From Mucilaginibacter polytrichastri (GTDB lineage Bacteria > Bacteroidota > Bacteroidia > Sphingobacteriales > Sphingobacteriaceae), in the NCBI RefSeq assembly GCF_001911425.1, contig NZ_MPPL01000001.1, positions 5,648,387 to 5,712,386 on the forward strand: 64,000 nt of DNA, read 5' to 3'. Below, in pieces: positions 1-10,279 of the stretch. The translations under genes were made by a program, and so were the position numbers. Under the pieces are notes generated by a model. It did not search any database. It had not been told where the DNA came from and saw only the letters and a program-made list of their open reading frames with translations. Each line of letters opens with the position of its first letter. The first letter of the stretch is position 1.

Positions 1-749
1 GTAACCAGGAGTATTAAGAGCGTAAGCGTTCGTTTCATGTATGCGGTTGAATGTGCAAAGAAAAGGAAAATAGTTTGAGGATTAGAACCAAGAGTCAAGA
101 GACAGGACAAGCTCGCGCGCAAATTTTTTTTAAGATCAAGCTTGTATCTTCCCCGCGCATGCCGATTGTGAGGCACGAAGCAGTCCTGGATTTTACAGAG
201 GCGTTTAGAATCCGTTTTTCATTAGGGAGAATCTTCTGCGTTAATCCAACTCGGCAATACAGGACGAAGAAGATATTTCGCTGCCGCTCAATACGACCAA
301 AAGTAGAAATAACTTAAACCCGATTGTAGCGGATACCGGCCTCGCGCTTAATGGCTAGTGCAGTATGAGCGCAAAGCGGGACTGCCGGAACCGATGAGCA
401 CTGGCATTGCTTTACCGAAAGATAGTGAGTGAATTTTGAATGCGTGACTAGAGTACTTTAATCTCCAATTTGTCATCTCGACGTAGGAGAGATCTTCTGC
501 TCCCAAACAGTAAACGTATAAGATCTCTCACAGGCGTTCGAGATAACAAGGTGTATAATGTAATGTGGCTTTAAATTTTGTTAAATCCCTAATTCTGATA
601 ATTATGGTTAGGATACTATTACTGCTGTAGAACTACAGTAATCACATCAACCTGATGTACTTATAATTAAACATTTATTAATTATTAAAATACTGTTGCT
701 GATTCTTAAATAGAGGTGCTACCTTTGCACTCCATTTATTTAATTGATA

Positions 750-1730
750 ATGAGTACTACAAGAGGCCCTATATCTCAATTTATTGAGCGCAATTATCTG
801 CATTTTAATGCAGCTGCTTTGGTTGATGCAGCCAAAGGATACGAAACCCACCTGCTGGAAGGCGGTAAAATGATGGTTACTTTAGGTGGTGCCATGAGTA
901 CTGCCGAGCTGGGTATTTCGCTTGCAGAAATGATTCGCCAGGATAAGATCGACATTATTTCGTGTACCGGCGCCAACCTCGAAGAGGACATCATGAACCT
1001 GGTTGCGCACTCGCATTACAAACGCGTGCCTAACTATCGCGACCTGAGCCCGCAGGATGAGTGGGACTTGTTAGAGAACCACTATAACCGTGTTACCGAT
1101 ACTTGTATCCCAGAAGAAGAAGCTTTCCGCCGTTTGCAGAAACATATTTACAAAATATGGAAAGACGCAGATACTGCGGGCGAGCGTTACTTTCCGCACG
1201 AGTTTATGTACAAGATATTATTAAGCGGCGAGCTGGAGCAGTATTACGAGATTGATCCTAAAAACTCATGGATGCTGGCTGCTGCCGAAAAAAACCTGCC
1301 GATTGTTGTACCGGGTTGGGAAGACTCTACCATGGGTAACATCTTTGCATCATATGTGATCAAAGGCGAAGTTAAAGCTACCACCATGAAAAGCGGTATC
1401 GAATATATGGCATGGCTTGCCGGCTGGTACCCCGAAAACTCTGGTGGCAAGGGTATAGGTTTCTTCCAGATTGGTGGCGGTATTGCCGGCGATTTCCCGA
1501 TTTGTGTGGTGCCGATGCTTTACCAGGATATGGAAATGCCGGAAATTCCATTCTGGAGCTACTTCTGCCAGATCTCTGATTCTACCACTTCATACGGTTC
1601 ATATTCGGGTGCTGTGCCTAACGAAAAAATAACCTGGGGCAAGCTTGATATCCATACGCCAAAGTTTATAGTTGAATCTGACGCTACTATTGTTGCCCCA
1701 TTAATTTTTGCATGGGTGCTAAAACAATAA
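750..1730 (+). CDS. Deoxyhypusine synthase-like protein
   Basis: 328-aa ORF with DHS-family motifs (GGAMSTAELGISL, SCTGANLEED, GSYSGAVPNEKITWGK). Likely ATG at 750. Confidence 0.85.
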   Translation: MSTTRGPISQFIERNYLHFNAAALVDAAKGYETHLLEGGKMMVTLGGAMSTAELGISLAEMIRQDKIDIISCTGANLEEDIMNLVAHSHYKRVPNYRDLSPQDEWDLLENHYNRVTDTCIPEEEAFRRLQKHIYKIWKDADTAGERYFPHEFMYKILLSGELEQYYEIDPKNSWMLAAAEKNLPIVVPGWEDSTMGNIFASYVIKGEVKATTMKSGIEYMAWLAGWYPENSGGKGIGFFQIGGGIAGDFPICVVPMLYQDMEMPEIPFWSYFCQISDSTTSYGSYSGAVPNEKITWGKLDIHTPKFIVESDATIVAPLIFAWVLKQ

Positions 1731-1790
1731 TTTAAAATTTGCAAATACGGCCGAAACCATTTTGGCCTTGCGCTGATGCATTTATACCAC

Positions 1791-1824
1791 AAAAGCCCTT
1801 TAATATTGATTTAGAGGGCTTTTG
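1791..1824 (+). terminator. Rho-independent-like terminator
   Basis: AAAAGCCCT...AGGGCTTTT hairpin about 60 bp after the DHS-like stop. Confidence 0.6.
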
Positions 1825-1986
1825 CAATTTATTTAGAAAGATTATAAATTATGATTATGTGTCATTACTTTGTCAGCGATACTGTAATAAATTATACTTT
1901 TGTGGACTGCAAAAAATGCTTATCAGCGTACATCTGCAAGCTATTGCATTAATATAAAATAGAATTATTTAGCACAAATACACTGT

Positions 1987-3255
1987 ATGAGAAATATCTC
2001 ATTGATTTTTAAACAATTTTCCAGGGCAGTTTTACTGGTTGCTGGCTTTGCTGCTATGGGTTATACGGCCCAGGCCCAAGGTGATGCTACCAAAGGTGAA
2101 GCTTTATTTAAGGCCAATTGTACCGCTTGCCATAAGATAGATGTGCGCATGACCGGTCCGGCATTGGGCCCCACCATTACATCAGAAACCGATGACAAGT
2201 GGTTAACCAAATGGATTCAGAACAACCAGGCTTTAATTGCTGCTAAAGATCCTAAGGCGCTTAAGATCTACAACGAGTACAATCAGGCTGGTATGAACGT
2301 TTTCACCAATCTGTCAGACGGTGATGTAGCAAACATTATTGCTTATGTACGCGAAGACTGGAAAAAAATGCAGGCTGCTCCTGCTCCTGGCGCTGCAACA
2401 GGTGCTGCTGCAGAAGATAGCGGACCAAGCAACATGGTTATTTTTGGTTTAATAGGCGTAATTGTTATTGCCTTTATCGTTATCCTGGTATTAAACAAGG
2501 TTATCGGTACACTGGAAAAACTGTTAATTAAAAAAGAAAACTTACCTGTAGAGGAAGAAGAAGAGGAAGAAGCTGTTAAGGTTGATCGTTTGGCCACGGT
2601 TAAAAAGATCGCTAAAAACAAGAAACTTGTATTCTTTATCATCCTGTGCGGTTCATTAGCAATGGGTAGCTGGGCCTGGGTTACCATGTGGAACACTAAC
2701 GTGCACCAGGGATACCAACCAGAGCAACCTATTAAATATTCGCACGAGTTACACGCCGGTGTAATGAAGATCAATTGCCAGTACTGCCACGGCGGTGCAT
2801 ACAAGAGCAAGAATGCTTCTATCCCGTCGCTTAACGTGTGTATGAACTGCCATAAGGTAGTTAAAACCGAATCTCCTGAAATTCATAAAATTTATGATGC
2901 TTTGGGTTACGATCCGGCTACTCAGAAATACGATAGCACTAAAGCGAAGCCAATCCAGTGGGTACGTATACACAACCTGCCAGATTTTGCTTACTTCAAT
3001 CACTCACAACATACTAAAGTTGGTGGTATAGAGTGTCAACGTTGCCATGGTCCTATCCAAACCATGAAACAAGTTTACCAGTACTCGCCGCTTACTATGA
3101 AGTGGTGTATCCAATGTCACAAACGTACCAACGTAAACGGCAAAGGCAACGCTTACTATGAAAACCTGATCAGTATTCACGATCGCATTAAAAAAGGCGA
3201 TAAAATTACTGAAGCAGAAATGGGTGGAACCGAGTGCGGTAAATGCCACTATTAA
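1987..3255 (+). CDS. actA: Alternative complex III subunit ActA: N-terminal monoheme cytochrome c fused to a pentaheme cytochrome c3-like domain
   Basis: Six CxxCH motifs (CTACH, CQYCH, CMNCH, CQRCH, CIQCH, CGKCH), signal peptide and internal TM segments; first gene of the actABCDEF order. Confidence 0.92.
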   Translation: MRNISLIFKQFSRAVLLVAGFAAMGYTAQAQGDATKGEALFKANCTACHKIDVRMTGPALGPTITSETDDKWLTKWIQNNQALIAAKDPKALKIYNEYNQAGMNVFTNLSDGDVANIIAYVREDWKKMQAAPAPGAATGAAAEDSGPSNMVIFGLIGVIVIAFIVILVLNKVIGTLEKLLIKKENLPVEEEEEEEAVKVDRLATVKKIAKNKKLVFFIILCGSLAMGSWAWVTMWNTNVHQGYQPEQPIKYSHELHAGVMKINCQYCHGGAYKSKNASIPSLNVCMNCHKVVKTESPEIHKIYDALGYDPATQKYDSTKAKPIQWVRIHNLPDFAYFNHSQHTKVGGIECQRCHGPIQTMKQVYQYSPLTMKWCIQCHKRTNVNGKGNAYYENLISIHDRIKKGDKITEAEMGGTECGKCHY

Positions 3256-3296
3256 TAATTAAAAAGAACTTAGCAATTACAGTTTATATAGCTTAA

Positions 3297-6200
3297 ATGG
3301 AAAGCAATAAAAAATACTGGAAAGGTATAGAGGAGCTGAACAGAACGCCGGAGTTTGTTGAGAAAAATAAACACGAGTTTGCAGAGCCTATTCCTATCGA
3401 AGAAATATTGAGTGGTGATGGACTAAAATCTAAAACTCCTCGTCGCGACTTTTTAAAGGCGCTGGGCTTTGGTGTTGGGGCTGTATCATTGGCTGCTTGT
3501 CAGAAAGTGCCGGTTCACAAATCAATCCCTTACCTGATTAAGCCAGAGGAAATAACCCCGGGTTTGGCTAACTTTTATGTATCAAGCTACGAAGGCAGTG
3601 CCATTTTAGTTAAAACACGTGAAGGCCGCCCTATTAAAATAGAAGGTAACCCTAATGACTTTTTTGGTAAAGGTGGTACATCTGCAGGCGTACAAGCTTC
3701 GGTTTTGGACCTTTATGATTCGAGCCGTTTAAAAAACCCACTGCAAGATGGCAGCGAAAGCGGCTGGAGCCAGATCGATTCTTTTGTAAAAGGTCAGCTA
3801 GCAGGTATTAAAGCAGGCGGTAAAAAAATACGTATCGTATCATCAAGCATTAACAGCCCATCTACACTGGCTGTAATTGCAGATTTTATTACACAATACC
3901 CAACTGCCAAACACATTAATTACGATGCGGTATCTTATACCGGTATCATCCAGGCTAATCAAAACAGTTTTGGTAAAGCAGTATTGCCGCACTACAACTT
4001 TGATAAAGCCGACATTATTGTAAGTTTTGATGCCGACTTCTTAGGCTCATGGATTTCACATACTGAGTTTAGCCGCCAGTATATGGCAAACCGTGCTGCT
4101 AAAGCGCTGGAAGAGAAAAAAATGTCTCGCCACATCCAGTTCGAAAGCGGTATGAGCATAACCGGTAGTAATGCCGATGTGCGTATGCCACTTAAACCGT
4201 CTGAAGAAGGTTTGGCTATCATTAGCTTATACAATGCCTTATCTGCTACAACCTTACCAGGCTCTAAAAAGGTAAGCGACGCTAATACAGATAAAGCGAT
4301 TACGCTTGTAGCTAAAGAATTATTATCTGCCAAAGGCCGCGCATTAGTAGTATCTGGCAGCAATGATGTGGCTACACAAGTATTGATAAACGCTATCAAC
4401 TCTTTATTAGGTAGCTACGGTACTACTATCGATTTAGATAACCCATCATTACAATACGCCGGTAACGACGCTGAGTTTGTTGAATTTGCAAACGAAGTTA
4501 AGCGTGGCGAAGTTGATGCTGTGTTCTTTTTGAATGCTAACCCTGTTTATGATTTCTACGCTGCAAAAGACTTTACCACAGCACTAGCTAAAGTGAAGCT
4601 GAAAGTATCATTTGCACCTTATAATGATGAAACTGCTGCATTATGTAATGTAGTTGCCCCTAACAGCCATTACTTGGAATCATGGGGTGATGAAAACGCT
4701 GTGGCCGGTTACTATACCATTGTACAGCCAACCATTAACCCGGTTTATGATACCCGCCAGGCAGAGCAAAGCTTGCTTAAATGGTCTGACAATCCGGTTA
4801 AAGAATATTATACTTATATCCGCAACAACTGGGATAAAAACCTTTTACCTATTGCAGGTTTATCTGGCCAGAGCGGTTGGGAAACTTTATTGCAGACAGG
4901 TTTTGTTAAAGCCCCGGCTAAAGCGGCAGGTGTTTACACTTTTAACCGCGATTTAAATGCGGTTGCACAAACTATCTTAACCCATAGCACGCAGGTTGCA
5001 GCTAGCGGCAGCCAGTTAGAACTTCAAATATTTGAAAGCCCTAACATTGGCGATGGTAAAAAAGCAAACAACCCTTGGTTACAAGAGTTGCCAGACCCGG
5101 TTTCGAAAGTAACCTGGGATAACTTTGCTGCCATGTCTATCACCACTGCAAAAAAAATTGGTGTTGAACAAGGCGATTATATCACCATTACAGCAAACGG
5201 TTACTCGGTTGATTTGCCTGTGTTATTACAACCAGGCCAGGCGCAAGGTACTATTTCTGTAGCGGTAGGTTACGGCCGTACCAAAGCAGGTAAAGTAGGC
5301 GATAAAGTTGGCCAGAACGCTTATCCGTTCCACACCTTCCGTAACGGTACTTTCCAAACTGCTGTTGCTGCTGATATTAAGAAAACTGGTGCTTTAAAAT
5401 ACATCTTCGCACAAACTCAAACCCACCACTCATATGAAGGCCGCAGCGTTATCCACGAGGGTACCCTGGCACAATATGTAAAAAGTCCGGCTTCTATAGT
5501 TGGTAAAGGTGAAGGTAAAGAGAACTACGATTTGTGGGACGAGTACGAACGCCCGGCTTATAACTGGGTAATGGCTATCGACCTTAACGCTTGTACCGGT
5601 TGCGGATCATGCGTGGTAGCTTGTACTGCAGAGAATAACGTTCCGGTTGTGGGCCGCGACGAAGTACGTAACCGCCGCGAAATGCACTGGATCCGTATTG
5701 ACCGCTACTACAGCTTTAACGATAACGGTAAAAACGTTACCAAAGAAGACGAGATAGACAAATTGCAGGATTTGGATCACGTATCGGTAACTTACCAGCC
5801 AATGCTTTGTCAGCATTGCGATCACGCACCTTGCGAAACAGTTTGTCCGGTATTGGCAACCACGCACTCAAGCGAAGGTTTAAACCAAATGACTTACAAC
5901 CGTTGCGTAGGTACCCGTTATTGCGCAAACAACTGCCCTTACAAAGTGCGTCGTTTCAACTGGTTTAACTACTGGAATGACTCTCGTTTCGAGAACTACG
6001 TACAAAACGAATACACAGAGCTGGTATTAAACCCGGATGTTACTACACGTTTCCGTGGGGTAATGGAAAAATGCAGTATGTGTGTACAACGTATACAATC
6101 AGGCAAACTGAAAGCTAAATTAGAAAAACGCTCATTGAAAGATGGCGAAATTAAAATGGCTTGTCAGCAATCATGCCCAACAAATGCTATTGTGTTTGGT

Positions 6201-6338
6201 AATTTAAATGATCCTACCTCTGAAGTTGCAAAAGCACTGAAGAGCGAAAGAACTTATTATGTATTGGAAGAACTTAACGTTAAACCAGGCATAGGTTACC
6301 AGGCAAAAGTTAGAAATACAACAGAATTAGGCGCTTAA
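3297..6338 (+). CDS. actB: Alternative complex III subunit ActB: molybdopterin oxidoreductase-like/Fe-S protein
   Basis: Tat-like RRDFLKALG N-terminus, molybdopterin-like domain, C-terminal ferredoxin clusters (CTGCGSCVVAC, CQHCDHAPCETVCP, CVGTRYCANNCPY). Confidence 0.93.
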   Translation: MESNKKYWKGIEELNRTPEFVEKNKHEFAEPIPIEEILSGDGLKSKTPRRDFLKALGFGVGAVSLAACQKVPVHKSIPYLIKPEEITPGLANFYVSSYEGSAILVKTREGRPIKIEGNPNDFFGKGGTSAGVQASVLDLYDSSRLKNPLQDGSESGWSQIDSFVKGQLAGIKAGGKKIRIVSSSINSPSTLAVIADFITQYPTAKHINYDAVSYTGIIQANQNSFGKAVLPHYNFDKADIIVSFDADFLGSWISHTEFSRQYMANRAAKALEEKKMSRHIQFESGMSITGSNADVRMPLKPSEEGLAIISLYNALSATTLPGSKKVSDANTDKAITLVAKELLSAKGRALVVSGSNDVATQVLINAINSLLGSYGTTIDLDNPSLQYAGNDAEFVEFANEVKRGEVDAVFFLNANPVYDFYAAKDFTTALAKVKLKVSFAPYNDETAALCNVVAPNSHYLESWGDENAVAGYYTIVQPTINPVYDTRQAEQSLLKWSDNPVKEYYTYIRNNWDKNLLPIAGLSGQSGWETLLQTGFVKAPAKAAGVYTFNRDLNAVAQTILTHSTQVAASGSQLELQIFESPNIGDGKKANNPWLQELPDPVSKVTWDNFAAMSITTAKKIGVEQGDYITITANGYSVDLPVLLQPGQAQGTISVAVGYGRTKAGKVGDKVGQNAYPFHTFRNGTFQTAVAADIKKTGALKYIFAQTQTHHSYEGRSVIHEGTLAQYVKSPASIVGKGEGKENYDLWDEYERPAYNWVMAIDLNACTGCGSCVVACTAENNVPVVGRDEVRNRREMHWIRIDRYYSFNDNGKNVTKEDEIDKLQDLDHVSVTYQPMLCQHCDHAPCETVCPVLATTHSSEGLNQMTYNRCVGTRYCANNCPYKVRRFNWFNYWNDSRFENYVQNEYTELVLNPDVTTRFRGVMEKCSMCVQRIQSGKLKAKLEKRSLKDGEIKMACQQSCPTNAIVFGNLNDPTSEVAKALKSERTYYVLEELNVKPGIGYQAKVRNTTELGA

Positions 6339-6363
6339 TTTTTACAACAGAGATTAATAATAT

Positions 6364-7836
6364 ATGGCATCTCATAGTGAATCAATAATCAGGGAACCGT
6401 TAATTACGGGTAAAAACATTACGTATGCCCAGATTACCAACGATGTACTGTTTCCGGTTGAAAACAAACCGAACAAGGCATGGTGGATAGGCTTTATTGC
6501 AGCAAGCATGGGTGCAACACTCTGGTTATTTGCCATGAGCTGGACCTTTTGGTACGGTGTAGGGGAGTGGGGTTTAAATAAAACAGTAGGATGGGCCTGG
6601 GACATTACCAGTTTTGTGTGGTGGGTAGGTATCGGCCACGCCGGAACCCTGATCTCGGCAGTACTGTTATTGTTCCGCCAAAACTGGCGTAACTCTATTA
6701 ACCGTTCGGCAGAGGCCATGACCATCTTTGCGGTTATTTGTGCGGCCACGTATATTTTCGGTCACATGGGCCGTACGTGGTTAGCCTACTGGACCTTACC
6801 ATTACCGAATCAATACGGTTCGTTATGGGTTAACTGGAACTCGGCACTGATGATGGACGTGTTCGCGATCTCGACTTACTTCTCGGTATCACTGGTATTC
6901 TGGTACACTGGTTTATTACCGGATATCTCAGCTATCCGCGACCGTGCAACAGGTCTTCGTCAAAAGATCTATTCAGTATTATCATTCGGCTGGACAGGTT
7001 CAGTAAAAACCTGGCAGCGTTTTGAAACCGTGTCATTAATTTTGGCCGGTATATCAACACCTCTGGTACTTTCGGTACACACCATTGTATCATTTGACTT
7101 TGCTACATCACTGGAACCAGGCTGGCATACTACCATTTTCCCTCCGTACTTCGTTGCGGGTGCAATTTTCTCGGGATTTGCGATGGTACAAACCCTGCTG
7201 TTGGTAGTGCGTAAAGTATTAGGTCTGGAAAACTATATTACCATGTTCCACATCGAATCAATGAACAAGATCATTCTTGTAACAGGTTCAATCGTGGGTG
7301 TGGCTTACATCACTGAGTTCTTTATCGCATGGTACTCTGGTAGCGAGTATGAACAATATACATTCTTAAACAGGTTTATTGGTCCGTATTGGTGGGCAGC
7401 TTGTATGATGTATGGCTGTAACGTATTGATGACCCAGTTAATGTGGTTCAAGAGCATCAGAACAAGCATCCCAATTGCATGGGGCTTATCTATTGTGGTA
7501 AACATTGGTATGTGGTTTGAGCGTTTTGTGATCATCGTTGTATCATTACACCGCGATTACCTGCCATCAAGCTGGGCTATGTTTTACCCAACCTGGGTTG
7601 ACGTAAGTATCTTCATCGGTTCAATCGGTTTATTCTTTACCATGTTCCTGTTATTCTTAAGAGTATTACCTTCTGTGGCTATTGCCGAGGTGAAATTATT
7701 GCTGAAATCATCGAGCGAGCAGGCTAAGAAGAAACTGATAGAAGAAGGCCACCTTGATCCGGATCAGGTAGCATATTATAAAGAATCATTAACAAAATTC
7801 GACAGCGTTGAGCTTGCCGACTACGATAAAGTATAA
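6364..7836 (+). CDS. actC: Alternative complex III subunit ActC, NrfD/PsrC-like membrane protein
   Basis: Polytopic NrfD-like sequence in act operon position. Confidence 0.92.
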   Translation: MASHSESIIREPLITGKNITYAQITNDVLFPVENKPNKAWWIGFIAASMGATLWLFAMSWTFWYGVGEWGLNKTVGWAWDITSFVWWVGIGHAGTLISAVLLLFRQNWRNSINRSAEAMTIFAVICAATYIFGHMGRTWLAYWTLPLPNQYGSLWVNWNSALMMDVFAISTYFSVSLVFWYTGLLPDISAIRDRATGLRQKIYSVLSFGWTGSVKTWQRFETVSLILAGISTPLVLSVHTIVSFDFATSLEPGWHTTIFPPYFVAGAIFSGFAMVQTLLLVVRKVLGLENYITMFHIESMNKIILVTGSIVGVAYITEFFIAWYSGSEYEQYTFLNRFIGPYWWAACMMYGCNVLMTQLMWFKSIRTSIPIAWGLSIVVNIGMWFERFVIIVVSLHRDYLPSSWAMFYPTWVDVSIFIGSIGLFFTMFLLFLRVLPSVAIAEVKLLLKSSSEQAKKKLIEEGHLDPDQVAYYKESLTKFDSVELADYDKV

Positions 7837-7838
7837 CC

Positions 7839-8375
7839 ATGAGCAGCACTAAAATGATATTAGGTCTTTTCGATGACCCGGATGAAATGATGCATGGGAT
7901 CGAAAAATTGCAAAAGAACAGTGTGCCTATCTATGATGTGTACACCCCAATGCCAATACACGGTATTGAGGATAAATTAGGCATCAAAGAATCGCGCTTG
8001 GGCTATGCAGCATTTTGCTTTGGTTGCCTGGGAGGTAGTGTGATCTTCAGTATTGTTTATTACACGCTGGTACATGACTGGCCAATGAATATAGGTGGTA
8101 AACCACACTTTGCAATGCCAAACTTTGTTCCATTTACGTTTGAGTGGACTATTTTATGGACTGCATTTGGTATGGTGTTTACCTTCTTTTATGCAACGCA
8201 CCTTTTCCCCGGCCGTACGCCGCGTGTAATGGATCTGCGTGCAACGGATGATCGCTTTGTGATTGCCATTGATGCCAAAGGAAATATACCACATGATGAT
8301 ATCACCAGAATTTTACAAGAAGCTGGTGCAGTTGAAGTAAAGCATAACGATAGAAAATATGTTAGCTATGAATAA
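7839..8375 (+). CDS. actD: Alternative complex III subunit ActD (DUF3341)
   Basis: Small two-TM protein between ActC and ActE with typical ActD sequence. Confidence 0.9.
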   Translation: MSSTKMILGLFDDPDEMMHGIEKLQKNSVPIYDVYTPMPIHGIEDKLGIKESRLGYAAFCFGCLGGSVIFSIVYYTLVHDWPMNIGGKPHFAMPNFVPFTFEWTILWTAFGMVFTFFYATHLFPGRTPRVMDLRATDDRFVIAIDAKGNIPHDDITRILQEAGAVEVKHNDRKYVSYE

Positions 8376-8943
8376 ATTTAGAATATTGGGTATAACAGCT
8401 ATTACTATTGCTGCTACCATTTTGGTAACTTCTTGTAAAGACAAGAAAAGTACCGGATGGGAGTATGCCCCCAATATGTATGAACATATCGCTTATGATC
8501 CGGATCAGAAGAATCCGAATTTTAAGGACGGTAAAACGGCTCAGGTTCCACCTGCCGGGACTATCCCACTAGGTTTTACCCGCTTTGATTACCCGAACAC
8601 GCGTGATGGCTATGAGAAAGCCAGTGGTGAAGTACAAAACCCGCTTCACAACACGCCTGCTAACTTTCAAGAAGGTGAAGTATTGTTTTCGCATTTCTGT
8701 TCTCCATGCCACGGTGCTACCGGGCAGGGTGATGGTACAGTTGTAGCGCACGGCTTCCCTGCTCCTCCGTCATATTCAAAAGGGCAATCATCTCGCGGTG
8801 GCGCTATGAAAGACCTTACCGACGGTAAAATTTATCATACAATTACTTATGGAGTAAATGCAATGGGTTCTTACGCATCGCAATTATCGCCAGAGGAGCG
8901 CTGGAAAGTAGTTATGTATGTTCACCATTTACAAACCTTATAA
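8368..8943 (+). CDS. actE: Alternative complex III subunit ActE, cytochrome c lipoprotein
   Basis: Lipobox-like VTSC and CSPCH heme motif. ATG at 8368 overlaps the actD stop. Confidence 0.9.
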   Translation: MNKFRILGITAITIAATILVTSCKDKKSTGWEYAPNMYEHIAYDPDQKNPNFKDGKTAQVPPAGTIPLGFTRFDYPNTRDGYEKASGEVQNPLHNTPANFQEGEVLFSHFCSPCHGATGQGDGTVVAHGFPAPPSYSKGQSSRGGAMKDLTDGKIYHTITYGVNAMGSYASQLSPEERWKVVMYVHHLQTL

Positions 8944-8954
8944 GTATTAGATTA

Positions 8955-10229
8955 ATGAAAACTGAATATAGTTTTAGTGAACGGTTTGAGTTTGCAGGTA
9001 AGGCAAAAACCTGGAGCTTAATAGGCATTGTGATCGGTGTACTGGGCATTTTATATGGCTTTTTCCTTGACCACGGCGAACTGGGTGTACAGCGTACATT
9101 CTCTAACCTGTTGTTAATGGGCTATTACTTTGCCTGTATTTGTATCGGTGCCATATTCTTTCTGGCTTACCAGTATGCCGCGCAGGCAGGCTGGTCTGTA
9201 GCGCTGTTAAGAATACCACAGGCATTTGCACGTGTATTGCCAATTGCGGCTGTTATATTGGTTGTAGTTATTGCAGCCGGTTTATTAACAACGCACAAAG
9301 TTATTGAAGACGGTAAAGAAGCTGTTGCTCCTTATTTATATGCACACTGGGCTACACATGGTTTAACTACTCCGGGTAGTGAAAACTTTGATGCTATTAT
9401 TGCAGGTAAGTCTGCATTGTTGAGCTTTTGGCCTTTTATAGGCATGATCGTTGTTTTATTAGGCCTTTATGCTATTATTGGCTGGATGCTGGTAAAATAT
9501 TCTGAAAGCGAAGACACTACAGGTGGTATGACCAATTATAACAAGAGCTTTAGTGCAGCTGTACTATTTCTGGTAATATTCGGTTTTACTTACCCAATAT
9601 TTGCATTCGATGGTATTATGTCGCTTGAGGCACATTGGTTCTCTACCATGTTTGGTTGGTATAACCTGGCAGCATTACACGTAACTGCATTATGTGGTAT
9701 TACACTTATCCTGGTTTTGTTGCACCAAAGCGGTAACTTTGGCTGGATCAGCGAAAACCATGTACATAGTCTTTGTAAACTGATCTTTGGTTTCTCTATC
9801 TTCTGGACCTATGTATGGTTTGCACAGTTTTTCCTTACATGGTATGCCAACATGCCCGAGGAGACCGCTTATTTTTACAAAAGATGGGAGCCTGAGTACA
9901 AATGGTGGTTCTGGTTAAACATTGTATTAAACTTTGTTGCACCGTTATTGCTGTTAATGTCCCGCGATGCTAAACGTTATTTTACGCGTGTTAAGTTTAC
10001 GTGTATCCTGTTACTCATAGGCCACTGGTTAGATTACTACCTGATGATTATGCCGGGCACAATGACCCCGCGCGATACAGCATTTCCGTTCGGTGTAGAA
10101 GAGATCACTATTTTCATTGGCTTTGCAGGCTTATTTACCTTCCTGGTATTGAATGCGCTAAGTAAATTTAAATCGTTGGCACCAGCTAAACATCCATTTT
10201 TGGAAGAGAGCCTTCATCATCACATATAA
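8955..10229 (+). CDS. actF: Alternative complex III subunit ActF, quinol:cytochrome c oxidoreductase membrane subunit
   Basis: Polytopic ActF-like sequence in act operon. Confidence 0.9.
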   Translation: MKTEYSFSERFEFAGKAKTWSLIGIVIGVLGILYGFFLDHGELGVQRTFSNLLLMGYYFACICIGAIFFLAYQYAAQAGWSVALLRIPQAFARVLPIAAVILVVVIAAGLLTTHKVIEDGKEAVAPYLYAHWATHGLTTPGSENFDAIIAGKSALLSFWPFIGMIVVLLGLYAIIGWMLVKYSESEDTTGGMTNYNKSFSAAVLFLVIFGFTYPIFAFDGIMSLEAHWFSTMFGWYNLAALHVTALCGITLILVLLHQSGNFGWISENHVHSLCKLIFGFSIFWTYVWFAQFFLTWYANMPEETAYFYKRWEPEYKWWFWLNIVLNFVAPLLLLMSRDAKRYFTRVKFTCILLLIGHWLDYYLMIMPGTMTPRDTAFPFGVEEITIFIGFAGLFTFLVLNALSKFKSLAPAKHPFLEESLHHHI

Positions 10230-10279
10230 TAATTGCTAACTTTGTAATTCATTGAGAATACCAAATCCGAACTATTAAA

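Noticed and set aside
51-317. 88-aa ORF at the window start
   Set aside because: Lies in repeat-like sequence (contains the REP-like GAGGCACGAAGCAGTCC), no recognisable domain, low-complexity basic composition; treated as spurious.
2343-2810. Long antisense ORFs inside the act/cox genes (e.g. 2343-2810 -, 3992-4399 -, 6372-6749 -)
   Set aside because: Entirely antisense to well-supported genes; translations show no domain and reflect codon structure of the sense strand.
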